Shown here one piece after another: positions 17,111-25,152 of a DNA stretch of 36,002 bases (the first letter of the stretch is position 1; every line of letters starts with the position of its first letter). Location: assembly GCA_910578995.1 (NCBI GenBank), contig CAJTSY010000009.1, forward strand, positions 1-36,002. Direction: 5' to 3'. Source of the stretch: an uncultured Acetatifactor sp. (GTDB taxonomy: Bacteria > Bacillota > Clostridia > Lachnospirales > Lachnospiraceae). A model generated the notes under the pieces. That model was not told the origin of the DNA. It did no database searches and worked only from the letters and a program-made list of their open reading frames with translations. The position numbers and the translations under genes were made by a program.

Positions 17111-17321
17111 ACTGAGACAGATTGATCTTTTTTTTGATTCAATGGATTTAGAGCAGTTTGAAAAGATGGTTTTCGAATGCGGAGCAGGGGAGATTTTGCC
17201 CAGTGAGGAGAGTATTTTTGTCAAAGCAGTTCCCAAAAGGTATGCAAATTTGGAAAGTAAAAAGAAATATTGTCCTAAATCTGTATTTGATATGACTTTT
17301 AGCGGGACAGAAGCGGCATAG
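17082..17321 (+). CDS. Putative antitoxin of the TAC cassette (79 aa)
   Basis: An acidic 79-aa protein starting MVNGRTLEDELRQIDLFF. The start at 17082 is set by AAAGGAG at 17067-17073; an in-frame ATG at 17037 lacks a ribosome site. It overlaps the upstream ADP-ribosyltransferase gene by 29 bases in another frame, the tight coupling expected of a toxin-antitoxin pair. The N-terminal half is helical and acidic. The C-terminal tail (KKKYCPKSVFDMTFSGTEAA) has exposed hydrophobic residues and could be the segment that requires the SecB-like chaperone, as in known chaperone-addicted antitoxins. No DNA-binding motif is seen. I do not recognise a named family. Confidence 0.65.
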   Translation: MVNGRTLEDELRQIDLFFDSMDLEQFEKMVFECGAGEILPSEESIFVKAVPKRYANLESKKKYCPKSVFDMTFSGTEAA

Positions 17322-17395
17322 GAATAGTGGAAGGGCAATTACCTGTTTGCATTTAAGTATAACATGTCGGCAAAGGCGGACAGGAGGGGATGGAC

Positions 17396-17800
17396 ATGGA
17401 TAAAAGGGGTGTGATCACTTTTCTGGATTATAAAGTGAACAGAATTGAATTTGTAAATAATAGCGAATATAATGGGGAAGAAGTAGATATTGATTTTGAT
17501 GTATCAGCGCAGTTTCAGGTTTCTGAAGACGGGCAGGAGATGGTTGTTGTACTGAAAACCGATATTTTTGCTCCGAAGGAAGAAAAGGTATATCCTTTCA
17601 GAATGTCTGTAGAGGTTGAAGGTTATTTTGGAAGCAATTTTGAACAGCAGGATGACAAAATCAGGCAGTATGGGAAAAATGCAGTTGCCATTTTGTTTCC
17701 TTATGTGAGGGCATTGGTTTCCTCTTTTACGTCAAATGCGAATGTGACTCCATTGATTTTACCGACTGTTAATGTCAACAGGATGTTAGAGGAAGAGTGA
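17396..17800 (+). CDS. SecB-like chaperone (TAC-associated)
   Basis: A 134-aa protein with the SecB fold pattern: alternating beta strands (ITFLDYKVNRIEF, VDIDFDVSAQFQV, MVVVLKTDIFA, MSVEVEGYF), then the SecB signature LFPYVRALVSSFTSNA and PLILPTVNV at the C-terminus. AGGAGGGG at 17382-17389 selects the ATG at 17396 over one at 17390. True SecB belongs to Proteobacteria; solitary SecB-like proteins in other bacteria typically protect the antitoxin of a TAC system. Its place directly after a toxin-antitoxin-like pair supports that role. Probably cytosolic and tetrameric by family knowledge. Confidence 0.8.
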   Translation: MDKRGVITFLDYKVNRIEFVNNSEYNGEEVDIDFDVSAQFQVSEDGQEMVVVLKTDIFAPKEEKVYPFRMSVEVEGYFGSNFEQQDDKIRQYGKNAVAILFPYVRALVSSFTSNANVTPLILPTVNVNRMLEEE

Positions 17801-17837
17801 GTATTGTAATCTAAAAGTAAACAAAAGTGCAAAACAG

Positions 17838-17864
17838 GAACTGTCTGTGCAAGGCAGTTCTTTT
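17838..17864 (+). terminator. Possible terminator of the TAC cassette
   Basis: GAACTG and CAGTTC form a 6-bp stem with an 11-base loop, which can pair partly further, followed by TTTT. It is weak but lies in the expected place, 37 bp after the last TAC gene. Confidence 0.45.
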
Positions 17865-17926
17865 GCTATAGGGGAATAGAAAATAGAGCGCAATAAAATA
17901 TTACAGAAGATAGGAATGGATGCCGC

Positions 17927-18820
17927 ATGAGAAAAACAGTGGGAAAGAAAATAGTTTTTATTATCATAGGCGCAGCAGCTGCTGTCGCTGCCTGTTTTGT
18001 GTGGAGGGCCGCTGTCGAAGATAATTCCGGCGATGCCGCGCGGTTCGCAGAGGAATACGGGCAGGTCGGGAGGGACAATGTCTTTGTATACAAAAGTGTG
18101 GACCAGGTTCTGGAACTCATGAAAAGCGGGACAGGCATCGTCTACCTGGGCTATCCGGAATGCGGATGGTGCCAGGCCTATGTGCCCTACCTGAACGAGA
18201 CGGCCCGGGAGAAGGGGATCCGGGAGATATGGTACTGCAATACCAAAGAAGTAAAAGAAAGCAATATGGATAAATATTACGAGCTTATTTCCCTCCTGGA
18301 CGGTCATCTTCAATTTACCGAGACGGGAGAGCAGTGGATTTATGTGCCAAATGTGTCCTTTCATGTAAAAGGAGAAATCATCGGCAATGATTATGAGACT
18401 TCCAAGGACACGCATGGTTTGACAGAACCGGCAGAGTACTGGACAGAGGAGGAAGTGAGGGAGCTGAAAGAGGCTCTGGCCGGTTACATGGAGCAGGTTG
18501 TAAAAGAAAAAAAAGATCCTTTACGGGTAGAATTTTACTATGAGAATGTCTGTGCTTCCTGCGAGGGGGATGCGGATTTTTATGCTCTGTACAACCGCTG
18601 CATTTCCCCGGAGGAGAAGGCAGGGTTGGACGTGGAGACCGCCACCTACAATGTGTTTATGGATTCCTGCAGGGAACGGTACGAAGAGCAGGCCGGACGC
18701 CTGGGGATACCGGAAGGCACTTCATTTCCCATTTTGATCATCGGGGACCAGTGGTTTGCCGGGTATGGGGAGATGGAGGAGTCGCTGCACCGGGTTCTGG
18801 TGGAGGAAAGAGGCCGCTGA
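17927..18820 (+). CDS. Membrane-anchored double-thioredoxin-fold protein
   Basis: A 297-aa protein with one N-terminal membrane anchor (about 9-27), so the rest is extracytoplasmic. The first thioredoxin-like domain (about 45-190) has the active site CGWC (79-82) in YPECGWCQAY and a likely cis-proline at P141. The second (about 198-295) has CASC (209-212) in FYYENVCASCEGD and a FPI segment near the C-terminus like the cis-proline loop. Two redox domains in tandem suggest disulfide exchange outside the cell. The N-terminal part resembles bacteriocin-accessory-type thioredoxins. It ends at a strong terminator. Partner and direction of electron flow are unknown. Confidence 0.78.
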   Translation: MRKTVGKKIVFIIIGAAAAVAACFVWRAAVEDNSGDAARFAEEYGQVGRDNVFVYKSVDQVLELMKSGTGIVYLGYPECGWCQAYVPYLNETAREKGIREIWYCNTKEVKESNMDKYYELISLLDGHLQFTETGEQWIYVPNVSFHVKGEIIGNDYETSKDTHGLTEPAEYWTEEEVRELKEALAGYMEQVVKEKKDPLRVEFYYENVCASCEGDADFYALYNRCISPEEKAGLDVETATYNVFMDSCRERYEEQAGRLGIPEGTSFPILIIGDQWFAGYGEMEESLHRVLVEERGR

Positions 18821-18862
18821 GGCGGTTACGGAAAAATATCATATATTCAATAGAAAAGCATT

Positions 18863-18902
18863 ATGCCGGAATTCTTTTATATCAGAATTCCGGCATTTTT
18901 AA
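18863..18902 (+). terminator. Rho-independent terminator
   Basis: A perfect 13-bp stem (ATGCCGGAATTCT with AGAATTCCGGCAT), an 8-base loop and a TTTT tail. It ends the double-thioredoxin transcript. Confidence 0.9.
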
Positions 18903-19256
18903 TGGCTTTGAACGGTTTTTGGGGCAGAATCCAAAAAGTATACTTTTTAGAACATGTCACTTTGCCCTCCGTATGAATCTCATATTACAACAAATTTATC
19001 AAAAAATCAAGAGGAGAAATGACATTTATTTAGCTATTTTACCAAAGTCGTTATATTGTACCATGCGTTTCATAAAGTATAGATTTTGGGACAGGGCCTC
19101 CGCAGGATCTGTAGGGATCCGGAAGCCCTTTCGGGCAGGGGAAGAGAACAGCCCCATGCTGAGGGAGGGGTATCCGGATCGGAATACAGCTTGGCAGACA
19201 TATACATCCGGATGGGTGCTGCGGGCTGGACAATTTATTCATTATAAGGAGGAGAA
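18903..19256 (+). promoter_or_regulatory. Gene-free leader/promoter region of the sugar transport operon
   Basis: No supported gene lies here. A candidate promoter is TTGTAC (19056-19061), 16 bases, TATAGA (19078-19083). It would give a leader of about 165 bases. The leader contains an imperfect hairpin at 19094-19128 (GGGC/GCCC, TCCG/CGGA and GATC/GATC pairs around a TGTAGG loop). No known riboswitch is recognised. A strong AAGGAGGAG ribosome site precedes the lipoprotein gene. Confidence 0.35.
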
Positions 19257-21038
19257 ATGAAGAAGAAAAGTATTTTAACTGTGGCAATGGCCGCAATCCT
19301 GGCAGGTTCCATGATGCTGAGCGGCTGCGGCAACGATGCCGGCACCAGTTCCGAGGCAGGCGGTGATTCCACACCTGAAAGCTCTGTCGAGGAGAGTACC
19401 GGCGGGGAAGAGAGCACCGGAGGGGAAGAGAGCACAGGCGGCGAGGAGAGTTCCGCTGAGGAGAGCACAGGCGGCGAAGAGAGTACAGGAGGAGACGAAG
19501 GCGGCACTACAGCCAGTACATATCCCATCGTGGAGCCCGGCAGTCTGGAACTGGATATCTTCATGCTGTCCATGCCCAACGTGGAGGATTTTGCCACCAA
19601 TGATTTCACCAAGTACATGGAAGATCTGACCGGAATTCATATGAATTTTTACACCGGTACCCGTGACGATGCAGACCAGAAGCTGACCATGCTGCTGAAC
19701 TCTGACGACTATCCGGATATCCTGATGATTGATCCTGGCATTCCGAAGTATGGTGTAAAGGAAGGAATCATTATTCCGATAGACGAGTATCTCAACGAAG
19801 ATGTGATGCCGAACTACATGAAGATGATGAGCCAGTTCGACATCAATGTGACCCGTGAGACAGACGGAAAGATTTATTCCCTGGCCAACATCAACGACTG
19901 CTTCCATTGTAAGTATGCCCGCAAGATGTGGGTGAATACCAGGCTTCTGGCGGACATCGGGTGCGAGGTTCCCACCACCACAGAGGAATTCAAGGATGTA
20001 TGCCAGAAATTCGTGGATAAGTATCCTGACGGTGTGGCAATCGCAGGCGCGGATACCGGATGGTTTGTACGTATGCAGGACTGGATTCTTGGCGCGTACA
20101 CCTTTATCCCCAGCAGCACCAACAAGCTGGCACTGGATAAGACCACAAACAAGGTTGTGAACGTTGCTGCAACGGACGAGTACAAGGAAGGCCTGAAGTA
20201 TATCAATGAGCTGTATCAGATCGGCGCCATTGACGACAGCGCCTTTACCCAGACATCAGAAGACATGAAGCGTCTGGTAAATACCACGGACGTTCTGTTC
20301 TTCCCCGCAGGAACCATTTCCGATATCATTGATTCCGTATCCGCCAACGAGCTGTACAGAGAGTACGCTGCCATGGCTCCCATTGCCGGACCGGACGGAA
20401 CCAGGAACGCATGGACACAGCCGAACTACGGCGTAAGTGCAGGCGGCGCAATGATTACAGACAATTGCCCCGATGTGGAAGCAGCTCTTCGTTGGCTTGA
20501 TTTCTTCTACAGCGAGACAGGAGACCTTTGCTCACAGTACGGCGCTGAAGAAGGCGTTGACTGGGTGCTGAATCCGGAAGGAAAGGTTGGCCTGAATGAT
20601 GAACCTGCTTTCTGTGAGATTTTGAATACTTATTCCGGCGAGGCACAGAACCATGACTGGCAGGATGTGTGTGTTCGTGTAGCTCCCGAGGCATATCGTC
20701 TTGGATGGGCAGTAGATGCGGATGTGGATCCTTACTCTCCGGATGGTCTGGAGAAACTGTTGTTTGACGCTTCCAAGGAGCTGTATGAGCCCTATGGTTC
20801 CAGCAGTAATATTATCAACTTTGCTTCCGGCCAGATTAAGTTTACGGATGAGGAGTCTACCGACAGCTCTACTCTGGCTACGGAAGTGACAAAAATCATT
20901 ACCGAAACTTCGGCAGCCTTTATGAGAGGCGAGAAGAACTTTGACACTGATTGGGATAAGTTCCTGAGCGATATGGAGAGTGCAGGTGCATCACAGCTTA
21001 TCGAGATGTATCAGACGGCATATGACAGGTCAAATTAA
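19257..21038 (+). CDS. Extracellular solute-binding lipoprotein (LplA-like, CUT1 sugar transport)
   Basis: A 593-aa substrate-binding protein of family 1. The signal peptide ends in LSGC, with C23 the lipidated Cys. A linker (about 38-85) consists of repeats of EESTGG, likely a flexible tether holding the binding domain off the membrane. The binding domain runs from LDIFMLSMPN to the C-terminus, with LNSDDYPDILMID and the long form typical of LplA/YtcQ proteins. The two following permease genes complete a carbohydrate importer; the ATPase is presumably encoded elsewhere (MsmX-type sharing), by family knowledge. Substrate is unknown; oligosaccharide is likely. Confidence 0.92.
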   Translation: MKKKSILTVAMAAILAGSMMLSGCGNDAGTSSEAGGDSTPESSVEESTGGEESTGGEESTGGEESSAEESTGGEESTGGDEGGTTASTYPIVEPGSLELDIFMLSMPNVEDFATNDFTKYMEDLTGIHMNFYTGTRDDADQKLTMLLNSDDYPDILMIDPGIPKYGVKEGIIIPIDEYLNEDVMPNYMKMMSQFDINVTRETDGKIYSLANINDCFHCKYARKMWVNTRLLADIGCEVPTTTEEFKDVCQKFVDKYPDGVAIAGADTGWFVRMQDWILGAYTFIPSSTNKLALDKTTNKVVNVAATDEYKEGLKYINELYQIGAIDDSAFTQTSEDMKRLVNTTDVLFFPAGTISDIIDSVSANELYREYAAMAPIAGPDGTRNAWTQPNYGVSAGGAMITDNCPDVEAALRWLDFFYSETGDLCSQYGAEEGVDWVLNPEGKVGLNDEPAFCEILNTYSGEAQNHDWQDVCVRVAPEAYRLGWAVDADVDPYSPDGLEKLLFDASKELYEPYGSSSNIINFASGQIKFTDEESTDSSTLATEVTKIITETSAAFMRGEKNFDTDWDKFLSDMESAGASQLIEMYQTAYDRSN

Positions 21039-21095
21039 TATTTTGTAAGAAGGTTGTGATTTCTATTCAGGCACTATAATGATGCAGAGCTGAAC

Positions 21096-21123
21096 GGGCT
21101 GTCTGCCTTAGGGCGGGCAGCCC
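21096..21123 (+). other. Stable hairpin between binding-protein and permease genes
   Basis: A 12-bp stem with two G-U pairs (GGGCTGTCTGCC with GGCGGGCAGCCC) and a TTAG loop. No T-run follows, so it is probably not a full terminator. It may stabilise the upstream mRNA 3' end so that the binding protein is made in excess of the permeases. Just after it, TAAGGAAGTGTT occurs twice (21130-21141 and 21152-21163). Confidence 0.6.
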
Positions 21124-21209
21124 TGTTCATAAGGAAGTGTTACGAAATTCCTAAGGAAGTGTTGTAGTTCTGTACAATTCCTGAGAGCAGAAAAGGATGG
21201 AGGGGCTTA

Positions 21210-22142
21210 ATGAAGAAAAATTCAACTACGGTGCCGGCTGTGAAACCGAATAAAATAAAAAATTCCAACTGGCAGTTCTGGGCAATCATTGCACTGCCGA
21301 TGATCTATGCATTTGTATTCGCATATATTCCCATGGGCGGTATTATCATCGCCTTTAAGGACTATAGTATCAGGAGGGGAATCCTGGGAAGCAAGTGGGT
21401 AGGACTGAAGTATTTTGAACAGTTTCTCACTTCTACAAGCAGTGTGACTGTAATCAAGAATACGATTATTCTGGGTATTTATTCCTTTATTGCCAGTTTC
21501 CCCGTGCCTATCTTACTGGCTCTGGGTATTAATGAAGTAAAGAACCGCTTTTTCAAGAAGACTGTCCAGATGGTTACTTATGCGCCGTACTTTATTTCCG
21601 TAGTGGTTATGGTAGGTATGATGAGGCAGCTGATGGATCCCAGGACAGGTATTATCAATGTTTTGATACAGAAACTTGGCGGGGATCCGGTTAATTTCTT
21701 TGGAGATGCCAGTATTTTCCGGTCTCTGTATGTGTGGAGCGGTGTATGGCAGACAATGGGGTATTCATCCATTATTTATGTGGCGGCGCTTTCGGGTGTG
21801 AGCCTGGAGCTCCAGGAAGCTGCCATTGTGGACGGCGCGACGAGGCTTAAACGGATTCTTCATGTGGATATTCCGGCCATTATGCCCACCATTGTCATCA
21901 TGCTAATCTTTGGCTGTTCCAATATAGTGAGCATCGGTATGGACAAGATTTTCCTGATGCAGAATGACCTGAATGCGTCCGTATCGGAGGTTATTTCCAC
22001 CTTTGTGTATAAGATCGGTGTTGTGAATGCAAACTTCGGGTTCTCCACGGCGGCCGGACTGTTCCAGTCTCTGGTAGCCTTTATCCTGTTGGTAGCCGTG
22101 AATAAGATTGCGAAAAAAGTCACAGAGACGAGTCTGTGGTAA
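21210..22142 (+). CDS. Sugar ABC transporter permease (LplB/YteP-like)
   Basis: A 310-aa integral membrane permease of the CUT1 family with six predicted spans. The EAA loop that contacts the ATPase is in LQEAAIVDGATRLKRILHVD. The N-terminus (ALPMIYAFVFAYIPMGGIIIA and GLKYFEQF) is typical of LplB-type polysaccharide permeases. It follows the binding protein after 171 bases that hold a hairpin, and precedes the partner permease by 18 bases. A GGAGGGG ribosome site supports the ATG at 21210. Confidence 0.93.
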   Translation: MKKNSTTVPAVKPNKIKNSNWQFWAIIALPMIYAFVFAYIPMGGIIIAFKDYSIRRGILGSKWVGLKYFEQFLTSTSSVTVIKNTIILGIYSFIASFPVPILLALGINEVKNRFFKKTVQMVTYAPYFISVVVMVGMMRQLMDPRTGIINVLIQKLGGDPVNFFGDASIFRSLYVWSGVWQTMGYSSIIYVAALSGVSLELQEAAIVDGATRLKRILHVDIPAIMPTIVIMLIFGCSNIVSIGMDKIFLMQNDLNASVSEVISTFVYKIGVVNANFGFSTAAGLFQSLVAFILLVAVNKIAKKVTETSLW

Positions 22143-22160
22143 TGAGGGAGGAGAAAACAT

Positions 22161-23060
22161 ATGAAGACAGCAAAATTCCGTAATATGAGCACTGTAGATA
22201 AGATATTTGTGTTTCTCGTATATTTCATCCTCTCCCTGATTCTGGTGATCGTGCTGTATCCTCTGCTTTATGTGGTTGCGGCGTCCTTCTCCGACCCCCA
22301 GGCGGTTATCCGCGGGGAAGTGTTTATCTTTCCGGTGCGGCCTACTCTGAGGGGGTATGAGGCGGTATTCCAGAATAAAAAGATTTTGAGGGGCTTCGCC
22401 AATTCTTTCTTCTATCTGTTTGTGGGTACTGCAGTGAATATCTTTATGACCATTCTCTGCGCATATCCTCTTTCCAGAAAGGAATTTAAGGCAAGGAATA
22501 AGATTTCCCTGTATTTTGTATTTACCATGTATTTCAGCGGCGGCCTGATGCCTACCTACGTCCTGGTGAACAAACTGCACTTGATCGATACCAGATGGGC
22601 TATCATTATCCCCATGGCCATGTCCACCTACAACATGATCATCTGCCGTACCTTCATCGTGAACAATATTCCGGATGAATTGTATGAGGCTTCACAGATG
22701 GACGGCTGCTCGCCTTTCCGTTATCTGCTGAGCGTTATCCTTCCGTTGTGTAAACCCATCCTGGCGGTATTGATGCTGTATTACGGCGTTGCCAGATGGA
22801 ACGATTATTTCAACGCCATGCTGTTCCTGAACAAAGAACAGCTGCAGCCTCTGACCATCGTTATGAAGGAGATCCTGATTTCGGGTCAGGTGGATATGAC
22901 AAAGGTTTCGGATGCCTCCGCGGCGGCCAAGCTCCAGGGTATGTCTGATCTGCTGAAGTATTCCACCATCGTTGTGGGCTCTCTGCCGGTGCTGATGCTG
23001 TATCCCTTCGTCCAGAAGTATCTGGTGCAGGGCGTTATGATCGGTGCCGTAAAGGGTTAA
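22161..23060 (+). CDS. Sugar ABC transporter permease (LplC/YtcP-like)
   Basis: A 299-aa second CUT1 permease with six spans. The start (VDKIFVFLVYFILSLILVIV) and YPLLYVVAASFSDP are typical of YtcP/LplC. The EAA loop is in LYEASQMDGCSPFRYLLSV. It would form a heterodimer with the preceding permease in the membrane. The operon appears to end here; no sugar ABC ATPase gene follows, and the next genes are exporter-type. Confidence 0.93.
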   Translation: MKTAKFRNMSTVDKIFVFLVYFILSLILVIVLYPLLYVVAASFSDPQAVIRGEVFIFPVRPTLRGYEAVFQNKKILRGFANSFFYLFVGTAVNIFMTILCAYPLSRKEFKARNKISLYFVFTMYFSGGLMPTYVLVNKLHLIDTRWAIIIPMAMSTYNMIICRTFIVNNIPDELYEASQMDGCSPFRYLLSVILPLCKPILAVLMLYYGVARWNDYFNAMLFLNKEQLQPLTIVMKEILISGQVDMTKVSDASAAAKLQGMSDLLKYSTIVVGSLPVLMLYPFVQKYLVQGVMIGAVKG

Positions 23061-23097
23061 GGGTTCTTCCGGTTCCCGGGAAACGCAGTGAAAATGA

Positions 23098-23195
23098 GAC
23101 AGGGGCTGTTGCATTGAGGAAGACAGACACGGAACAGGAAAGGCTTAATGCCTGGAAATGTATTATCCTGTATCCTCAATGCAATGGCCCCTGTC
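23098..23195 (+). repeat. Large inverted repeat (23-bp arms) after the permease operon
   Basis: Arms at 23098-23120 and 23173-23195 are complementary over 23 positions, with two G-U pairs and no other mismatch, around a 52-base centre. It begins GACAGGGGCTGTTGCATTGA. It could act as a transcription barrier or be a small mobile palindromic element. A related motif (GGGGCTGCCGCATTGAG) occurs at 31746-31762. Confidence 0.85.
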
Positions 23196-23283
23196 GGATT
23201 TATGAGTACTTGCAAAAGCTTAGTTCCGGTTTGGCCGGAGCAGGGAGGGCAGGTGAGAATATAACCTGACGGAGGGGAAAGCT

Positions 23284-25152
23284 TTGAAAAACAAACCGCA
23301 TTCTTTTTACACGATACGCCTTCTCCGGGACAGCAGGGCTTACTGGCCGGGGTTCGCTGCTTTGCTTCTGCTTGCAGGAATCAGCGCGCTGCTTCAGGCC
23401 AGGGGTTCGCTTCTGTGGGGAGAACTGGTGGACGGCGGAATTATGGGTGATAAGGCTGCTGTTGCCTCCTCATTTTTGTATCTGGCTGTATTCTGCCTGT
23501 TGCAGGCCGGGGTGGCTTTGGTAAACGATCCGCTGAATGCAGTTACCACGGAAGGGATGTTCAACCGGATTCGGGAGAGGGTTTTTCAGGTTTTGCACAG
23601 TGTGGACTATGCAGCGGCAGGAAAGCTGCTCCATACCGGGGACCTGGTCAGCCGCATGGGGAGCGATATGGAGGAGCTGTGTGAGATTTTTGCGGGACAG
23701 TATACCTGGTATCTCTACACTGTGGGAGAAGCGCTTGCAGCGGCTGCAGCCTGTCTGTTTCTGTGTCCGGTTTTGGGGGTGTTCTATCTGGCCGTCCTGC
23801 CTGTGACCATATTTTTGCTGCAGCGTTTTACTGCGTCCATGACACAGCGCCAACGCAGTGCTTCGGCTGACACGGGCAGGGGAATGAATGTGGCGGCGGA
23901 GACGCTGCACCATCTGGAGACAGTGAAGGCCTACGGAGCGGAGGCGTTGTTTGGCAGGGAATTTGATGCCTGCATTGACACGGCTGCCAGGGCCAGGGCT
24001 GCCAATGAGCGTTCCAATGCGGCGGTTATGGGCCTTCAGTATATGACGGCGCTGCTGCAGCTTGGAATTTTGTTCGGCGGAGGCATTTTATGCGTGGAAA
24101 AGGGACTGATTACCGCGGGCGGGTTGATTGCGTTCGCTGCCCTGAGCAGGAAGGTGAAGGCGGCGGTTGATTTGTTAAGCCGCATGGCAGGAACCTGGAG
24201 GAAGAGCGAGGCTTTGTCGCAGCGGATCTGCGAACTCCTGGATTTGCCGGGGGAAGACGGGGAGAGTTCTGCCAGGGAAGTGCATGGAGATATTAACGAC
24301 GGGGAAGTACAGGAAGGTATTTATGATAGGAAGGTACAACAGGACATTTCTGAGAAGATAGTGAGGGAGCATATAGACATGCTCTTGGAAATTCGAAATT
24401 TACAGTTTTCTTATGAAGACAAATATGTATTAGAAAATCTGAGATTATCGGTGGGCTTTGGGCAGCATGTAGCGGTATTGGGGCCAAGCGGCTGCGGAAA
24501 GACTACGCTGCTGCGTATTATTTGCGGCTTTTACCGCTGCGGCAGGGGGCAGGTTTTCTTCCGGGGAAGGGACTTAAGCGACTGGGAGACGGAAGGGCTT
24601 CGCAGGCACCTGTCCCTGGTATCCCAACAGGCAGGGCTGCTGCGGGGCTCCGTGTCTGAAAATGTCAGCGCCATGGCGGAAGGTGCAGGGGAAGAGAAAG
24701 TGAGGGCGGCTTTGTCTGCCGCCTCGGCCTGGGAGTTCGTAACAGAGATGGAGGATGGGACGACCTCAGACGTGGGGGAGTCCGGAAACAGGCTTTCAGG
24801 AGGGCAGAAGCAGCGTATTGCCCTGGCCAGGGCTTTTTACAAGGATGCGGATCTGATGATCCTGGACGAGCCGACTTCCGCTCTGGATCCGGTTACGGAG
24901 CAGGAGATAAAGCGTACCATGATGAGGATGCTGCAGGGCAGGGCCGCGCTGATTATTACCCACAGGACTGCCCTGGTTTCCGATGTGGATTACATCTACT
25001 GCATGGATGAGCAGGGGCGTATCCGGGAGGAGGGGAGCCCCGGGGAACTGATGGACAGGAGAGGGTACTATTATCATACTGTGAAGGCGGAAAATCAGTC
25101 GGTTCAGGGGCGTGCTTTTATTGAGGAGGGGAAAGCATGGCAGGAAAGCTGA
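23284..25152 (+). CDS. ABC exporter half-transporter (membrane + ATPase), subunit 1
   Basis: A 622-aa type IV ABC exporter. The membrane domain is about residues 15-310, then a polar linker (about 325-370) with repeated Asp/Glu/Val/His-rich turns, then the ATPase: Walker A GPSGCGKTT (400-408), signature LSGGQKQR (504-511), Walker B LMILDEPTSALD, and the switch His in IITHRTALVS. The start is a TTG at 23284 behind GGAGGGG. Its end overlaps the next gene by 16 bases, so the two almost certainly form a heterodimer. The catalytic Glu is present. Cargo is unknown; no peptide or lipid substrate gene is adjacent. Confidence 0.92.
   Translation: MKNKPHSFYTIRLLRDSRAYWPGFAALLLLAGISALLQARGSLLWGELVDGGIMGDKAAVASSFLYLAVFCLLQAGVALVNDPLNAVTTEGMFNRIRERVFQVLHSVDYAAAGKLLHTGDLVSRMGSDMEELCEIFAGQYTWYLYTVGEALAAAAACLFLCPVLGVFYLAVLPVTIFLLQRFTASMTQRQRSASADTGRGMNVAAETLHHLETVKAYGAEALFGREFDACIDTAARARAANERSNAAVMGLQYMTALLQLGILFGGGILCVEKGLITAGGLIAFAALSRKVKAAVDLLSRMAGTWRKSEALSQRICELLDLPGEDGESSAREVHGDINDGEVQEGIYDRKVQQDISEKIVREHIDMLLEIRNLQFSYEDKYVLENLRLSVGFGQHVAVLGPSGCGKTTLLRIICGFYRCGRGQVFFRGRDLSDWETEGLRRHLSLVSQQAGLLRGSVSENVSAMAEGAGEEKVRAALSAASAWEFVTEMEDGTTSDVGESGNRLSGGQKQRIALARAFYKDADLMILDEPTSALDPVTEQEIKRTMMRMLQGRAALIITHRTALVSDVDYIYCMDEQGRIREEGSPGELMDRRGYYYHTVKAENQSVQGRAFIEEGKAWQES

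Noticed and set aside
16412..17800. Reading the three-gene cassette as part of a prophage or insertion sequence
   Set aside because: No integrase, transposase, terminal repeats or phage structural genes flank it; it looks like a stand-alone accessory cassette.
18751..19260. 169-codon frame overlapping the end of the double-thioredoxin gene and the sugar operon leader
   Set aside because: It crosses a strong terminator, has no family features and no ribosome site.
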